A stretch of DNA of 13,988 nt from Planctomycetota bacterium (lineage in GTDB: Bacteria; Planctomycetota; UBA1135; GCA-002686595). The stretch lies in assembly GCA_029259675.1 (NCBI GenBank), contig JAJDES010000116.1, positions 1 to 13,988 on the forward strand, in the 5' to 3' direction. Shown here piece by piece: positions 7,590 through 13,988 of the stretch. Every line of letters begins with the position of its first letter. Within the stretch, counting starts at the first letter, position 1. A model generated the notes under the pieces. It worked only from the letters and a program-made list of their open reading frames with translations, had not been told where the DNA came from and searched no databases. The position numbers and the translations under genes were made by a program.

Positions 7590-8885
7590 ACTTCTGATCT
7601 GAAAAGCGACGCCCGCAGCTTGGGCGAGTTCATCGATTCGGCCCCTTCGCCCTACCATGCCGTCGAAGCGGCCGTCCGCATGCTGACGGAGGCCGGGTTC
7701 AGCCAATTGGGCGAGGCCGAGACGTGGAGTGGCGGGGGCAAGCGCTACGTCGTGCGCGGCGGCTCCCTGGTCGCCTGGTCCGAGCAGCCGGGTTGCTCCG
7801 CCGAGCGCGGCTTTCGCGTGGTCGGCGCCCACACCGACAGCCCGAATCTGAGGATCAAACCGCGCCCCGACACGGGCCGGGCCGGCTACAAACAGCTGGG
7901 CGTTGAGATCTATGGCGGTGTGTTGCTCAATTCCTGGCTCGACCGTGACCTGGGGCTTTCGGGGCGCGTACAGCTGCGCAACGGGAGCGCGCCGGGTGGA
8001 TTGGAGGAACGTCTGTTTTGCATCGGGCGTCCGATCCTGCGCGTGCCCCAGTTGGCGATCCATCTTCACCGCGACATTAATGAGAAGGGGCTCAAGCTGA
8101 ATCCCCAGCGCCACATGGCCCCCATCTGGGGTCTTGCGGACGGCAGCGAAAAAGGCTTCACCGATTGGCTCGGTTCCGAACTCGGTGTTCCCGCGCGGGA
8201 CATCGCCAGTTGGGATGCGATGTGCCACGACACGATGCCTTGCGCATTGAGCGGAGTAGATGAGGAGTTTCTCTCGGCTCCGCGACTCGACAATCTGTGC
8301 TCGAGTTACACGGGACTGCGCGCATTGATCGACGGACCGAGCGATTCGAGTGAGCAGCAATTTACGCCCGTGGTTTGCTTATTCGATCACGAAGAAGTGG
8401 GCAGTAGTTCGCGCGGAGGCGCGGGCGGACCGATCTTGCGCGATGTCTTGGAGCGCATTGTGCTCCTTCGCGGCGGCAGCCGTGAGGATTACCACCGCGC
8501 GATCACAGCCTCGCTTTGCGCCTCGGCGGATATGGCCCACGCTACGCACCCGAATTATGTCGAGAAACACGAGCCCGATCACATCTTGAAGATGAACGCG
8601 GGTCCTGTGATCAAGATCAACACCAACCTGCGCTACGCCAGCGAGTCGGAGACGGAAGCGCTATTCCAGTTGGCGTGCGAAGCTGCCGGCGTGCCCTTTC
8701 AGAAGTGGGTCAATCGAACGGATCTGGCTTGCGGATCGACCATCGGACCGATTACGGCGGCGAACTTGGGCATGAAGGTCGTGGATGTGGGTTGCGCTCA
8801 GCTGGCCATGCATTCGGTGCGCGAGTTTTGCGGCTCGCAAGACCCCGGCTACATGATCCAAGCTCTGCGGGCTTTCTTCGCCTAG
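7587..8885 (+). CDS. apeB: M18 family aspartyl aminopeptidase
   Basis: This 432-residue cytosolic dinuclear zinc exopeptidase is of MEROPS family M18 and removes N-terminal, mainly acidic, residues from peptides. The length is normal for bacterial members. All expected metal and catalytic residues appear: His82 in GAHTDSP, the bridging Asp235 in SAPRLDN, catalytic Glu269 and ligand Glu270 in DHEEVGSSS, Asp315 in SADMAH, and His409 in QLAMHS near the C-terminus. The family block HPNYVEKHEP and the substrate-loop motif GSTIGPITA are also present. No signal peptide is visible. The start gives the usual N-terminus ending in FIDSAPSPYHAV. It is divergent from the sigma fusion by 70 bases and 78 bases upstream of the sulfatase-fold gene. 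A housekeeping peptide-salvage role is likely, with no evident link to its neighbours. Confidence 0.96.
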   Translation: MTSDLKSDARSLGEFIDSAPSPYHAVEAAVRMLTEAGFSQLGEAETWSGGGKRYVVRGGSLVAWSEQPGCSAERGFRVVGAHTDSPNLRIKPRPDTGRAGYKQLGVEIYGGVLLNSWLDRDLGLSGRVQLRNGSAPGGLEERLFCIGRPILRVPQLAIHLHRDINEKGLKLNPQRHMAPIWGLADGSEKGFTDWLGSELGVPARDIASWDAMCHDTMPCALSGVDEEFLSAPRLDNLCSSYTGLRALIDGPSDSSEQQFTPVVCLFDHEEVGSSSRGGAGGPILRDVLERIVLLRGGSREDYHRAITASLCASADMAHATHPNYVEKHEPDHILKMNAGPVIKINTNLRYASESETEALFQLACEAAGVPFQKWVNRTDLACGSTIGPITAANLGMKVVDVGCAQLAMHSVREFCGSQDPGYMIQALRAFFA

Positions 8886-8949
8886 GCCTGTCCCGTTGAT
8901 CTTGGGCGCACTTGCCTGATTTCTACCGCCATCTGAATCCTTTCACCGG

Positions 8950-8966
8950 CTAGGATCCGAATCATG
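8950..8966 (+). promoter_or_regulatory. Possible -10 box abutting the sulfatase-fold gene
   Basis: CTAGGATC begins at 8950 and the ATG is at 8964. The hexamer TAGGAT (8951-8956) ends seven bases before the ATG, the distance expected if transcription starts at the A of the start codon. No Shine-Dalgarno and no clear -35 were found. It matches the motif before the aminopeptidase gene. Confidence 0.28.
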
Positions 8967-10763
8967 CGTGTGTTGGTACTCGGAGTGTTGGTGGGCGTCC
9001 TCTTCGGCTCGATCGAAATCGCGTTCCATCACAGTGAAGGCGAATTCTTAGCGCAATTGACAGCGCACGTCGTTTTCGGCGCGTTGGGGACGCTCTTGGC
9101 TGCAGCGGCATTGGCGGTTTTTCCACGCTTGCGAAGCAAGGCCCCTGCATGGGGTGCCGGTTTGTGCGCGGTTTTTTGCGGGATTTTCGTGTGGTTTTTC
9201 CGCGAGTACCTGGCCGGCTTGCGCAACGATCCATGGGGTTCCACAAGCCATTTGATTGTTCTTGGCAAGGCGGCCGGAGTTTGTGGCGCAGGCGTGCTGC
9301 TATTGGGCCTATGCCTGGCCAAGGCGAAGCTCCTCGGCGATTGGACGAAGTCGCGACTTGCAACCGGACTGGCCGCCGGGCTGCTTCTATTCAGCCTGAT
9401 TTGGACTCCGTTGCGCATCGGCAACCTCTATCAAGTGGACCTCGGCGATTGGGGACCTTTGGATGCGGCGCCGCACAACGTGCTCTTGATCACGATTGAC
9501 ACGTTGCGCCGCGATCACTTGACTCAGTACGGCTACGATCGACCGACAAGTCACGCCTTGGATCGCTTTGGCTTTACGGTCTTTGAGGAAAACATCGCAG
9601 CGGCCAATTGGACCAAGCCGGCGACCGCTTCGATCATTACGGGTGTATTTCCAACTACGCACGGTGCCCATGACACGATGCACATTCTTCCCGATGCAGC
9701 CGTGACTTTGCCCGAGCGCTTGGCCGGGCGGGGAATTGCAACCGGCTATTGCGCGGCAAACGTGAATGCGAGCGGAGCCTTCAATTTGGATCAGGGTGCA
9801 CACTTTAGCTCCGGTGATCCGACGCGACCCTACCACCCGTTGGGTGGCACGACCTTGGGCGAAGTTCTGCGACAGGGAACGCGAACGGTGCGCGAATCGA
9901 GCAATCTCAATCGCTACGCGCTGTCCTTCCTCGAAGAGGCCGCCGATCGGCGCTTCTTTCTGTACGTTCATTACAACGATCCGCACACGCCGTACAACCC
10001 GCCGCGCGAGTACCTCGAAATGTTCGAGCGTCCCTTCAAGGGGCGTGATTTGCTTTGGCCGCAGGGCAAGCGCCCGATCAAGCCCGCCGAGAATGAGCGC
10101 ATGATCGATCGCTACGACGGTGAGGTGGCGGATGTCGTTGATCGCGTCGTTGAGCTATTGGAAGAGTTTGAGTCGCGCGACTTGCTCGACAACACCTTGG
10201 TCATGATCACCGCCGATCACGGTGAGTATTTCGGCGAGCACGATCTTTGGACCCATGGGACGGAAGCCTTCGAAGACTTGATTCGAATACCGTTGTTGAT
10301 TCTGCAGCCGGGCGGTTCCACGGGCCTCGAGTCGGTTGCTCAACCCACCAGTCAAGTGGATGTGGTTCCCACGATCCTCGACTACTTGGAGATTCCGCTT
10401 CCCGGGGAGCTTCCGGGTCAAAGTCTGCGCCCATTCATGGAGGGCCAGGCCATCGACCGCGATCACGAACTCCTCACCGAATGTACGTGGGAGAGTATTT
10501 GGAGTTTTCGGCGCGGCGGAATGAAGCTGATCTCGCGCGATACCGAAAACGGTCGGCAGCGGATGCTTTTCAATCTCGAGCGCGATTTGAACGAAGCGCA
10601 AGACCTCACCCAGTCCGAGCAGGGAAGCGCGATGGCCTTGCAATTCGATAGCGAATGCGATGATTGGCGCCAGGCCCTGATGCCCACGGCCATCCCGCAG
10701 GAGAGCATCGTAATCGAAGGCAAACTCGAGCAGGAATTGCGCGATTTGGGCTACGTCGAGTAG
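8964..10763 (+). CDS. Membrane-anchored sulfatase-like hydrolase/transferase with Thr in place of the formylglycine Cys/Ser
   Basis: This 599-residue protein of the alkaline phosphatase superfamily has four or five N-terminal membrane helices (to about residue 150) followed by an extracytoplasmic sulfatase-fold domain. The domain opens with NVLLITIDTLRRDHLTQYGY, where Asp179 is a metal ligand. The metal site continues with ADHGE (Asp418, His419) and the downstream His431 in WTHGTEAFEDLIRIPLL; HYNDPHTPYNPP (residues 336-347) is the usual substrate-side block. The nucleophile region reads WTKPATASIITG. Thr217 stands where classical sulfatases have the Cys or Ser converted to formylglycine, and the Arg of C-x-P-x-R is Thr221. 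It is therefore unlikely to be a formylglycine sulfatase. A Thr-nucleophile phosphatase, phosphodiesterase or phosphoglycerol-type transferase is more likely, as in LtaS-like members (inference). No SD; TAG stop. Confidence 0.88.
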   Translation: MRVLVLGVLVGVLFGSIEIAFHHSEGEFLAQLTAHVVFGALGTLLAAAALAVFPRLRSKAPAWGAGLCAVFCGIFVWFFREYLAGLRNDPWGSTSHLIVLGKAAGVCGAGVLLLGLCLAKAKLLGDWTKSRLATGLAAGLLLFSLIWTPLRIGNLYQVDLGDWGPLDAAPHNVLLITIDTLRRDHLTQYGYDRPTSHALDRFGFTVFEENIAAANWTKPATASIITGVFPTTHGAHDTMHILPDAAVTLPERLAGRGIATGYCAANVNASGAFNLDQGAHFSSGDPTRPYHPLGGTTLGEVLRQGTRTVRESSNLNRYALSFLEEAADRRFFLYVHYNDPHTPYNPPREYLEMFERPFKGRDLLWPQGKRPIKPAENERMIDRYDGEVADVVDRVVELLEEFESRDLLDNTLVMITADHGEYFGEHDLWTHGTEAFEDLIRIPLLILQPGGSTGLESVAQPTSQVDVVPTILDYLEIPLPGELPGQSLRPFMEGQAIDRDHELLTECTWESIWSFRRGGMKLISRDTENGRQRMLFNLERDLNEAQDLTQSEQGSAMALQFDSECDDWRQALMPTAIPQESIVIEGKLEQELRDLGYVE

Positions 10764-10832
10764 CGCGATCTTTTCAAGGGGCTCGCAGGCATGTTGCGAA
10801 GCGAGCTTGAGCGCGAATCCCGCCTCCCGGAT

Positions 10833-10884
10833 TTGGCAATTACCGTTTTGGTAAGTACCGTTCGTGCGGGCACGGTATTGCCAA
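10833..10884. repeat. Imperfect inverted repeat between convergent genes
   Basis: The arm at 10833-10845 (TTGGCAATTACCG) pairs with 10873-10884 (CGGTATTGCCAA) over 12 base pairs with one bulged T. The loop itself contains alternative small stems, such as TTACC/GGTAA (10840-10844 with 10850-10854) and TACCGT/ACGGTA (10856-10861 with 10872-10877). It lies 69 bases past the stop of the sulfatase-fold gene. There is no T-run on either side, so it is not a classic intrinsic terminator. Confidence 0.55.
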
Positions 10885-10890
10885 GCAGTG

Positions 10891-10927
10891 GATCGGGGAA
10901 TCAACACCGGCCGTCGATTCCCCGATC
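10891..10927. terminator. Perfect 12-bp stem-loop between convergent genes
   Basis: GATCGGGGAATC (10891-10902) and its exact complement GATTCCCCGATC (10916-10927) flank a 13-base loop. The stem is strong and symmetric, sits between two converging genes, and would form in RNA from either strand, so a shared terminator or 3' stabiliser is plausible. The missing U-tract argues against a standard intrinsic terminator. Confidence 0.5.
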
Positions 10928-10944
10928 GCAATTACCCCGCCAAC

Positions 10945-11760
10945 TCAAGCATCGGTTTCGATAGTGTTGAGGTGCACGGGAACATCGAATGGGCGCTCGC
11001 CCGCAGTGAGTACTTTGATGTGCTTGACGGCTTGGCCACTGGATCGAGTGGACCCCTGAACTCGCAGGGGGACCGCAAGGAATTGACCCGGCGCCAAGCT
11101 TGTGGCCTCAAAGTTGTGCAGGCGCATGCAGCCGCAACTGGGCACGACGTCTTCAATCAGGGCGGCACGATTGCTCTTGTTCACCAACCACAACGCTGTT
11201 TCGGCGGATTGAGCCGGTCGTAGGGAGCCGACATCCAAACGTGGGAGCATGCTTTGGATTGCGTGTTCTGAATTGGGAGGCGCGGCAGCCAATGTGGCTC
11301 GTTCTTGGCTTTCCATTGCGTTTGCCCTCTTTTCGACGGATTGAAGCTTAATCGGAACAACCAAGCGCCGGTCGTTGTCCAGAATTAGGGTCAGTTGGGT
11401 GGATTTGGATTCACCGGCGATTTTGGGCGCGTGAATGCTCAGGCGGAGTTCAGAGGCAAAGCCGGGCTTTAGGGTTGTCGCGCGAAAGTCCGTCAGCTTT
11501 ACGCAACCGCAGCTGCCCTTAGCTTCGAGCACGCGAATTTCCCCGTCGCCGTCGTTGGCAACCCAAAGGGATAGTTCTGTCTTGGAATCGACTTCGCGCT
11601 CTCCGAGTTCGAAGGCGCTGGGGAAGGCCAACAATGCCAGCGCTTCAGCATTGTCGTCCGCGGCTTGGGTTGAGTTCTGTCGTGGGCTTTGAAAGCCCGT
11701 TGTGAAGCAGAACAGGAGCGCGGAAACAATGGCCAATGGTTTTCTGTAGGTACGGATCAT
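10945..11760 (-). CDS. Secreted protein with two SCGC (DUF1573-like) domains
   Basis: The 271-residue protein starts with a short basic segment and a hydrophobic stretch (about residues 8-23), reading as a signal peptide or membrane anchor. Two homologous domains follow, at ~42-143 and ~172-268. Each has an ELGE/DVGSL-type opening, a LWVAN or LWLVN strand, a Ser-Cys-Gly-Cys motif (83-86 and 208-211) followed by an aromatic-containing F-x-A-T-x-L-x-P-G turn, and a closing VPI/VPV strand. This is the DUF1573 Ig-like pattern, in a variant form. The same domain forms the C-terminus of the M56 peptidase encoded upstream, so the two proteins are paralogous and may compete for or share a ligand. The ATG at 11760 has GGAGG seven bases upstream (11772-11768). 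Function is unknown; the C-x-C pair could bind metal or be redox-active (inference). Confidence 0.82.
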   Translation of the reverse strand: MIRTYRKPLAIVSALLFCFTTGFQSPRQNSTQAADDNAEALALLAFPSAFELGEREVDSKTELSLWVANDGDGEIRVLEAKGSCGCVKLTDFRATTLKPGFASELRLSIHAPKIAGESKSTQLTLILDNDRRLVVPIKLQSVEKRANAMESQERATLAAAPPNSEHAIQSMLPRLDVGSLRPAQSAETALWLVNKSNRAALIEDVVPSCGCMRLHNFEATSLAPGQFLAVPLRVQGSTRSSGQAVKHIKVLTAGERPFDVPVHLNTIETDA

Positions 11761-12113
11761 CTCTAGACCTCCGAGTGTGTGGAAGTTTTTGGAAGGGCCG
11801 AATAAGCATTCGACCGGAGTTGCTTAGTCGCGGCGCGAGGATTCGAGCTGCGATGGAAATCGAAGCGAAACTAGGGCTAGCTTGGCTCCAGGGGCATTTC
11901 TTGTGCGTTGGAAGTGAGCAGGCCTTTGCGAACAACGCGCCGGCTTCTCGAAGATGTGTGCATGGGTAGCGGACAGTCCTCCCACCTCAAACCGTTCGAA
12001 ATTCAATTCGAATGGCTACTTTTGAAGGGGAGTGGGAAGTGGAGTCACTTAGCTATAGAGCCAAGCGCGAATCGTTGTGATTGCGGACGGGGTGGGTGGG
12101 ATCCCGGACTCAA
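11761..12113. other. Intergenic region upstream of the two-SCGC-domain gene
   Basis: This 353-base gap separates the M56 gene from the downstream SCGC gene; both read leftward. Apart from the Shine-Dalgarno at 11768-11772, the only distinct structure is TTCGAA-ATTCAA-TTCGAA (11995-12012), two copies of a self-complementary hexamer able to form a small hairpin. Its core CGAAATTC also occurs in the dyad upstream of blaI. Short open frames in the gap have no ribosome binding sites or recognisable motifs. The gap's size suggests the SCGC gene has its own promoter, but no clear -35/-10 pair was found. Confidence 0.4.
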
Positions 12114-13496
12114 TCAGTTGGATGGTTCACCCGCATCGGAATCGAGCGAGTGAATGTGTATGGGAACTTTGAGGGGGGCTTGCCCCCGCACAGCAACGAG
12201 CACTGTTTTCGTTTTGCGGGCGCCCGCTTCGGTGGAAGCCTCCATCGCCAAGGGAACCTCGATAGCCGTTCCGGGCAAAACCTGCGTTCCGCTGAAATCC
12301 TTTAGTGACACACAGCCACAGGAGGGTTTGACGGCCTCGAGCTCATGAACGACTGAGTCGGTATTCACGATCCAAAGCGAGGCGTGGCCGCTGCTGCCCG
12401 CGGGGACGCTGCCGAAGTCGAGTTCGGCGGGAAAGACTTGCAAGCCCTTGGCCGGGGCCAAGGCCGCTAGGGCCTGGTCGGCCTGGTTCGTTTGTCCCGA
12501 AGGCTCGGCTTGCGCCGGCGGTTTGGATTCGCCTAGGGCGAGGGCACTGAGCATGACCGCTGCCAGCCCGGCGCTTGCAAAGGAAAAGGCTCTTCCTGAA
12601 GTGGGCGGTGAAGGTTGTGCATTCAGAATGGCCGTCAATCGGCGGGCCATGCTCGCTCGCGAAGACTTGGCACCCAGCACCAAACCGCTGCCCATTTGGG
12701 GTGCCAGGCCCAGCAAGGCTTCGGCGTATTCGGTGGCTCGAGCGCCGCGGTCGAGGGCCCATCTGTCGCAGGCTTGCTCGCAGGCCTCATCCATGCGTTT
12801 GTGCACAAGGTGCATCAGTGGATTCCAAGCCAAGAAACCTGTTATCCAAATCGAAATCTGGCTGCTCCAGTGATCGCGACGCTTGTAGTGAGCGAGTTCG
12901 TGGATAAGGATGCCGTCCATGGTCTCCAGGTTCGGCGTGGGTGCGGGCAAATAAATTTTGGGCCTGCGACTCCAGCACCAAATCAGTGGACCTTGAATCG
13001 ACCTCGAGCTGAATAGTTCGGGTGTGTTGGCGATGCCCATGCGCTGCGCCAACAAAGCGGCGCGGTGAGTCAAGTTGCCCGAAGTGATCGATTCGGCGCT
13101 GTGTACCAAGTGGCGCGATGCAGCGATGGCCCGCAGGTTGCGAATGCAAACGAATGCGGCCAATAGGAGCCACAGGATGAGTAGCGAACTCTCCCATTGC
13201 AGGCCGGCTTGGGCGGCGCTCGGCCCTAGAAGTACGTTGGATAGGGGCGTTGCCGCGCTCCTTGCAGCTGCACTCGGTTGAAGCAGGCCGAGATCCAGGA
13301 AACGAATGAGAGCGGAGGCAATCGGGGTCAGCAAGGCGCCGAGACTTGCAATCAAGAGAATCGCGTGGGCGCGCGCGGGCCGTTTTGCCAGGCGACTGGA
13401 TGCGAGCAAGCCGACCAGCAACCAAAGCGTGCTTTGCCACAGGGCGTCGCGCACCAGCGATCCATTCAGGAAGAGATCGAGCAGCTCAGCTTTCAT
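12114..13496 (-). CDS. BlaR1-like M56 membrane metallopeptidase with C-terminal SCGC (DUF1573-like) sensor domain
   Basis: This 460-residue protein has the M56 (BlaR1/MecR1) core. N-terminal membrane helices lie at about 19-36, 43-66 and 104-120. A cytoplasmic zinc protease region contains H-E-L-A-H-Y-K-R-R-D (199-208), the zinc-ligand helix DEACEQACDRWAL, and the S-S-R-A-S-M-A-R-R-L-T-A-I-L-N segment typical of the family. Another helix lies at ~213-231 and a last one at ~303-321. A ~30-residue Pro/Gln-rich linker follows. The exterior domain (350-455) is not a penicillin-binding sensor but one DUF1573-like domain with Pro-Ser-Cys-Gly-Cys at 391-395, closely matching the domains of the next gene. 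The start overlaps blaI by 11 bases and has AAGGAG seven bases upstream (13509-13504). In the family, sensor stimulation activates the protease, which inactivates BlaI; here the stimulus is unknown. Confidence 0.9.
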   Translation of the reverse strand: MKAELLDLFLNGSLVRDALWQSTLWLLVGLLASSRLAKRPARAHAILLIASLGALLTPIASALIRFLDLGLLQPSAAARSAATPLSNVLLGPSAAQAGLQWESSLLILWLLLAAFVCIRNLRAIAASRHLVHSAESITSGNLTHRAALLAQRMGIANTPELFSSRSIQGPLIWCWSRRPKIYLPAPTPNLETMDGILIHELAHYKRRDHWSSQISIWITGFLAWNPLMHLVHKRMDEACEQACDRWALDRGARATEYAEALLGLAPQMGSGLVLGAKSSRASMARRLTAILNAQPSPPTSGRAFSFASAGLAAVMLSALALGESKPPAQAEPSGQTNQADQALAALAPAKGLQVFPAELDFGSVPAGSSGHASLWIVNTDSVVHELEAVKPSCGCVSLKDFSGTQVLPGTAIEVPLAMEASTEAGARKTKTVLVAVRGQAPLKVPIHIHSLDSDAGEPSN

Positions 13497-13881
13497 GGCC
13501 CAACTCCTTGCGCTTGGCGGCGATCATGCGCGACAGCTCCTTTAAGTCGCTTTCGTCGAGGCGATCGGCCTCGAGCATGTGTTGGAAGAGCTGCTTGGGC
13601 TTCCCGCTGAACACGCGATCGAGAATCGAGATGACCGACGTGCGTCCCTCGCTCTCGCGGCTTCGAGCGGCGGAGAAGACATGACTGCGACCCTCCTTGC
13701 GGTGCTTGACCCAGCCGGCCTTCTCCAGCTTCTGCAATACCGACAACACTGTGGTGTAGGCCGGATTACCGGGCAGGGCGCGCCTGACCTCGTGCACGCC
13801 GCCCTCCTCCAGGTCCCAGAGAATTTCCATCACCTGGCGCTGGAGCTCACCAAGCTCGTGCAACGGTCTGCGGTCCTTCAT
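13486..13881 (-). CDS. BlaI/MecI/CopY-family transcriptional repressor
   Basis: This 131-residue protein is the usual length for the family. The winged helix-turn-helix spans residues ~8-71: L-G-E-L-Q-R-Q-V-M-E-I-L-W opens it, the recognition helix is in AYTTVLSVLQKLEKAGWVKH, and the wing is REGRS-like (RKEGRSHVF). The C-terminal half (80-128) is the dimerisation region with the typical SVISILDRVFSGKP and LDESDLKELSRMI helices. BlaR1-type proteases act near the hinge between these parts in known systems. No Shine-Dalgarno precedes the ATG at 13881, so the mRNA may have a weak or leaderless start. The next gene, its presumed protease partner, overlaps the 3' end by 11 bases, giving a standard repressor/protease pair. 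A dyad resembling a family operator lies 87 bases upstream. Confidence 0.94.
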   Translation of the reverse strand: MKDRRPLHELGELQRQVMEILWDLEEGGVHEVRRALPGNPAYTTVLSVLQKLEKAGWVKHRKEGRSHVFSAARSRESEGRTSVISILDRVFSGKPKQLFQHMLEADRLDESDLKELSRMIAAKRKELGHES

Positions 13882-13967
13882 GGCTGAAAAGTGGCTTTGG
13901 GGCTCAATAGAGGCGGTTTTTGGTCCTGGCGGGGAACTTGGCGTCAGGCGGGAGGGGGGGGCTCTCC

Positions 13968-13988
13968 CTACGAAATTCGTAGTACTAC
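13968..13988. promoter_or_regulatory. Candidate BlaI-family operator
   Basis: CTACGAA-A-TTCGTAG (13968-13982) is a perfect seven-base inverted repeat around one base. It overlaps a second perfect palindrome, GTAGTACTAC (13979-13988), that reaches the window end. The half-site CTAC/GTAG thus appears three times in 21 bases. BlaI/MecI operators are dyads built on TACA/TGTA half-sites, so the layout fits but the bases differ. Its place upstream of blaI suggests autoregulation (inference). Confidence 0.5.

Noticed and set aside
7536..8360. 274-codon minus-strand open frame
   Set aside because: It is antisense to the M18 aminopeptidase, whose catalytic motifs are all intact; composition typical of a GC-rich shadow frame.
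10155..10931. 258-codon minus-strand open frame
   Set aside because: It is antisense to the conserved metal-binding half of the sulfatase-fold gene and crosses the inverted-repeat cluster; no domain recognised.
13933..13939. GGAACTT resembling an ECF sigma -35 element on the plus strand
   Set aside because: No GTC-type -10 lies at the right distance; the sequence after it is a G-run, so the match is probably chance.
13950..13968. G-rich tract with GGGAG/CTCCC arms, considered as a G-quadruplex or terminator
   Set aside because: The G-runs are uneven, the stem is only five base pairs, and it lies between the putative operator and blaI, where a terminator makes little sense.

Overview
The window is GC-rich, gene-dense bacterial chromosome. 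It most likely comes from a Planctomycetota member, though a related deep lineage rich in large secreted proteins is possible. The case rests on gene content: a VCBS/ASPIC-UnbV protein, a BlaI plus M56 peptidase pair, DUF1573-type SCGC domains, a membrane-anchored sulfatase-fold enzyme, and an ECF sigma factor with a very long carboxypeptidase-regulatory-like extension. No rRNA, tRNA, CRISPR array, insertion sequence or phage gene was seen.

Layout, left to right. (1) Positions 1-1445 (+) are the 3' part of a secreted VCBS/ASPIC-UnbV protein. (2) Positions 4032-1589 (-) are a two-gene unit: an OPT-family transporter whose stop overlaps the start of an unknown two-helix membrane protein (ATGA junction). 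(3) Positions 7516-4370 (-) encode one 1048-residue polypeptide: an N-terminal ECF sigma factor, one transmembrane helix, then about 800 residues of beta-sandwich modules. (4) Diverging from it, an M18 aminopeptidase (7587-8885, +) is followed by a membrane-anchored sulfatase/phosphatase-superfamily enzyme (8964-10763, +). (5) A 181-base convergent gap holds two strong inverted repeats. (6) Positions 13881-10945 (-) are a BlaI-type repressor, an overlapping BlaR1-like M56 peptidase, and a secreted protein made of two SCGC domains.

Two signalling systems stand out. In the BlaI/M56 locus, the usual beta-lactam-binding sensor of BlaR1 is replaced by a single SCGC (DUF1573-like) domain. The next gene encodes two more copies of the same domain, and a near-perfect dyad that could be the BlaI operator lies upstream of blaI. 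I infer a sensing cascade with a non-beta-lactam input, possibly redox, metal or envelope-related. In the sigma fusion, the sigma factor appears tethered to the membrane by its own sensor, with no separate anti-sigma gene in view. Both functions are inferred from domain order and context; no search could be run.
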